A stretch of DNA of 8,898 nucleotides from Desulfobacteraceae bacterium (GTDB taxonomy: Bacteria; Desulfobacterota; Desulfobacteria; Desulfobacterales; UBA11574). The position numbers and the translations under genes were made by a program. The notes below the pieces were generated by a model, which ran no database searches, had not been told where the DNA came from, and saw only the letters and a list, made by a program, of their open reading frames with translations. The first letter of the stretch is position 1; each line of letters starts with the position of its first letter. Shown piece after piece: positions 7,205 through 8,898 of the stretch. Location: assembly GCA_002868985.1 (NCBI GenBank), contig PKTV01000009.1:1-8898 (forward strand). Reading direction: 5' to 3'.

Positions 7205-7233
7205 CCTCCAGGCGTCTCAAAGACGCCTGGAGG
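7205..7233 (-). terminator. hairpin after aprA, possible intrinsic terminator or 3'-end stabiliser
   Basis: CCTCCAGGCGTCT (7205-7217) pairs perfectly over 13 bases with 7221-7233 around a three-base loop. Read on the - strand it begins 33 bases after the aprA stop and is followed by TTTTATTAAG, a short U tract. The GC-rich stem is strong but the U tract is only four bases, so partial termination or 3'-end protection of the aprBA mRNA with some readthrough into qmoABC is plausible. Confidence 0.7.
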
Positions 7234-7266
7234 CGTATCACAGATTAGGCTAAAACTGATTCAGCA

Positions 7267-8898
7267 TTAATCAGGGATGATCTTGATGTAATCTTTCTTG
7301 AAGATATCCCATTCTTTTGCCTTAGGATCATACTTGGAGTTGACAAAGCAGAACCAGTTCTCGTCATCTTGTCCCGGAAAGTCGCTCTTATAGTAGAATC
7401 CCGGATATCGGGTTTCTTTGCGGAACTGGATGTGACGCAGGTGAGACTCAACCGTCCAGATGCGATGCTCGATTTCCCAGCAGCGCATCAGCTCATGGAC
7501 GTCACCGGCGGCCAGCTTTTCGCAGTCTTCGCGCATCATCACGAGCATATCCATGATGATTTCCAGACTCTTGGAACTGGTCATGTAGTAGGTGGCCGTA
7601 CCGGCACCGTACTCATGGGTGGCCTTCATCAAGCGATACATCATCCCTTCGGGCTTGAGATAATTGGGGTTGATGTTGACGGCCGTTGTGTAATCACAAT
7701 GATCCAGGTACGTTCTCACCGGCTTGTAAATCAGGTCAACCAACTCTTCGTTGGACTGGCTCAGGGTCGGTTTGAAGTCGGCATTGTCACGCACAAACCG
7801 GGCCATGGACTTGGCGCAAATCCGTCCTTCAGCGTGGGAACCGGATGAAAATTTGTGACCGGAAGCACCTACGCCGTCACCGGAAGTAAACAGACCGTTT
7901 ACGGTGGTCATACGGTTGTAAACCTTTTCTTTGTAGCGGATCTTGTATTCTTCGGGTACCCAGTCATAATCAGGTCCGGAGGTCCACAGTCCGCAGCAGC
8001 CGGAATGGGATCCCAGCAGATACGGCTCAGTGGGCATAATCTCTGAGGTCTTCTTGTCCGGCTCGGTGTTCGTGCCGCACCACAGGTTGGCCTGTCCGCA
8101 GGTCATATCCAGAAAGTTTTCCCAGGCTTCTGATTCCAGGGCCTTCATTTCTTTCTTGTCCAGCTTTCCACCCATTTCTTTAAGGGCTGTGACCGTATCC
8201 ATCATGACCGGGCCACGGCCTTCCTTCATCTCAAAGAGCATCAGGTGATTTCGCAGACAGGTCGGTGTAATGGCAGCCGTGCCGTAAGGCGCATATTTCT
8301 CAAGTTCGGCTTTTGCGGCGTCACTGCCCACGTATCCTTCACCCAAACCATTGATGGTTTTGGCCTTGAAGAGCAAGAACCATGCGCCGACCGGGCCGTA
8401 ACCGTCTTTGTAACGGGACGGGGTGAAACGGTTTTCCATCATGGTAAGCTCGGCACCGACCTTCATGCACATGGTGTAGGTAGAGCCGGCGTTCCAGACA
8501 GGATACCAGGCACGGCCTTTACCTTCACCGACGCTGCGGGGCTGGTAGATATTAACAGCGCCGCCGCAGGCAACCATCATGGTATTGCATTTAATGATGT
8601 AGACTTTGTTTTCACGAACGGAAAAACCGACTGCACCGGCGATCCGGTTCTCTTCATTGGCGTCTAAAAGAAGCTCGACGATAAAGCAACGTTCCAGGAT
8701 ATTGTCATCGCCAAGGGCCAGTTTGGCAGCTTCGGCAACGATTCTTTTGTAGGATTCGCCGTTAATCATGATTTGCCATTTGCCGGTACGGACCGGTTTG
8801 GCGCCGGACTTCAAGGTCCCCATTTTCTGACCTTTTTTGCCGTCCATTTTCTTTCCGTCATCGGACAGTTTCCACATCGGAAGACCCCATTCCTCGAA
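7267..8898 (-). CDS. aprA: APS reductase alpha subunit, 5'-truncated by the window edge
   Basis: FAD-carrying catalytic subunit of dissimilatory adenylylsulfate reductase (APS to sulfite + AMP), working with the iron-sulfur subunit AprB in the cytoplasm. 543 codons are present. The frame continues to the right edge (FEEWGLP before the Met at 8875-8877), so that Met is internal, and about 110 N-terminal residues with the first FAD dinucleotide motif are missing compared with the usual length near 650. Recognisable blocks are ENRFTPSRYKDGYGPVGAWF (upper end near 8439), TCLRNHLMLFEMKEGRGPV, LGSHSGCCGLWTSGPDYDWVP and GLFTSGDGVGASGHKFSSG (starting at 7896), the last being the conserved FAD-contact region of the fumarate-reductase/AprA flavoprotein fold. 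The C-terminus is intact (DYIKIIPD, TAA at 7267-7269). aprB is expected upstream, beyond the right edge. qmoA follows downstream on the same strand after 429 bases. Confidence 0.96.
   Translation of the reverse strand, partial: FEEWGLPMWKLSDDGKKMDGKKGQKMGTLKSGAKPVRTGKWQIMINGESYKRIVAEAAKLALGDDNILERCFIVELLLDANEENRIAGAVGFSVRENKVYIIKCNTMMVACGGAVNIYQPRSVGEGKGRAWYPVWNAGSTYTMCMKVGAELTMMENRFTPSRYKDGYGPVGAWFLLFKAKTINGLGEGYVGSDAAKAELEKYAPYGTAAITPTCLRNHLMLFEMKEGRGPVMMDTVTALKEMGGKLDKKEMKALESEAWENFLDMTCGQANLWCGTNTEPDKKTSEIMPTEPYLLGSHSGCCGLWTSGPDYDWVPEEYKIRYKEKVYNRMTTVNGLFTSGDGVGASGHKFSSGSHAEGRICAKSMARFVRDNADFKPTLSQSNEELVDLIYKPVRTYLDHCDYTTAVNINPNYLKPEGMMYRLMKATHEYGAGTATYYMTSSKSLEIIMDMLVMMREDCEKLAAGDVHELMRCWEIEHRIWTVESHLRHIQFRKETRYPGFYYKSDFPGQDDENWFCFVNSKYDPKAKEWDIFKKDYIKIIPD

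Noticed and set aside
7369..7848. Open frame of 159 codons on the + strand within aprA
   Set aside because: It is a shadow of aprA with no independent support.
8245..8667. Open frame of 140 codons on the + strand within aprA
   Set aside because: It is antisense to conserved aprA sequence with no recognisable motif.
8875..8877. ATG as the start of aprA
   Set aside because: The frame continues upstream to the window edge with conserved AprA-like residues (FEEWGLP), and the N-terminal FAD motif is still missing, so this Met is internal.
1..8898. CRISPR array, tRNA, rRNA or phage/defence genes
   Set aside because: There are no regularly spaced direct repeats, RNA-gene hallmarks or relevant proteins. 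The only periodic signal is the short TTGA heptad repeat, which has no spacers.

Overview
The window carries the cytoplasmic and membrane core of dissimilatory sulfate reduction. The genes are sat (ATP sulfurylase) on the + strand and, facing it on the - strand, aprA - qmoA - qmoB - qmoC. This gene set, AprA of the reductive type followed directly by the three Qmo subunits, points to a sulfate-reducing bacterium of the Desulfobacterota (deltaproteobacterial type, Desulfobacteraceae-like). That placement is an inference from gene content and order; genus and species cannot be read from the sequence alone.

Layout on the + strand axis: 1-296 is the 3' end of a YjbQ/UPF0047-family gene cut by the window edge. 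297-553 is a spacer with a degenerate seven-base-period repeat next to the yjbQ-like stop, a candidate sigma70-type promoter and the sat ribosome binding site. 554-1837 is sat. 1838-1973 holds a strong hairpin with A and T tracts on both sides, fitting a bidirectional terminator between the converging sat and qmo units. Then, all on the - strand, come qmoC (1974-3113), a 99-base spacer with a nested palindrome, qmoB (3213-5549), qmoA (5560-6837), a 429-base non-coding spacer, and aprA (7267 to the right edge, 5'-truncated). aprB would be expected just beyond the right edge.

Functionally, Sat activates sulfate to APS, AprBA reduces APS to sulfite and AMP, and QmoABC is the membrane complex thought to link the menaquinone pool to AprBA. 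QmoA and QmoB are HdrA-like flavoproteins, QmoB with added ferredoxin and MvhD-like domains. QmoC is an HdrC/HdrE-type fusion with two 4Fe-4S motifs and a six-helix membrane part.

The genes themselves are ordinary members of known families. The unusual content is in the spacers. A 143-base element with 17-base perfect terminal inverted repeats, flanked by TA on both sides and palindromic along its whole length, sits between aprA and qmoA and looks like a miniature (MITE-like) element. Next to it are a 13-base-pair perfect hairpin just after aprA and a separate 14-base perfect inverted repeat. Together they suggest that aprBA and qmoABC are partly uncoupled at the transcript level. I found no CRISPR array, RNA gene, transposase gene or clearly new multi-gene system.
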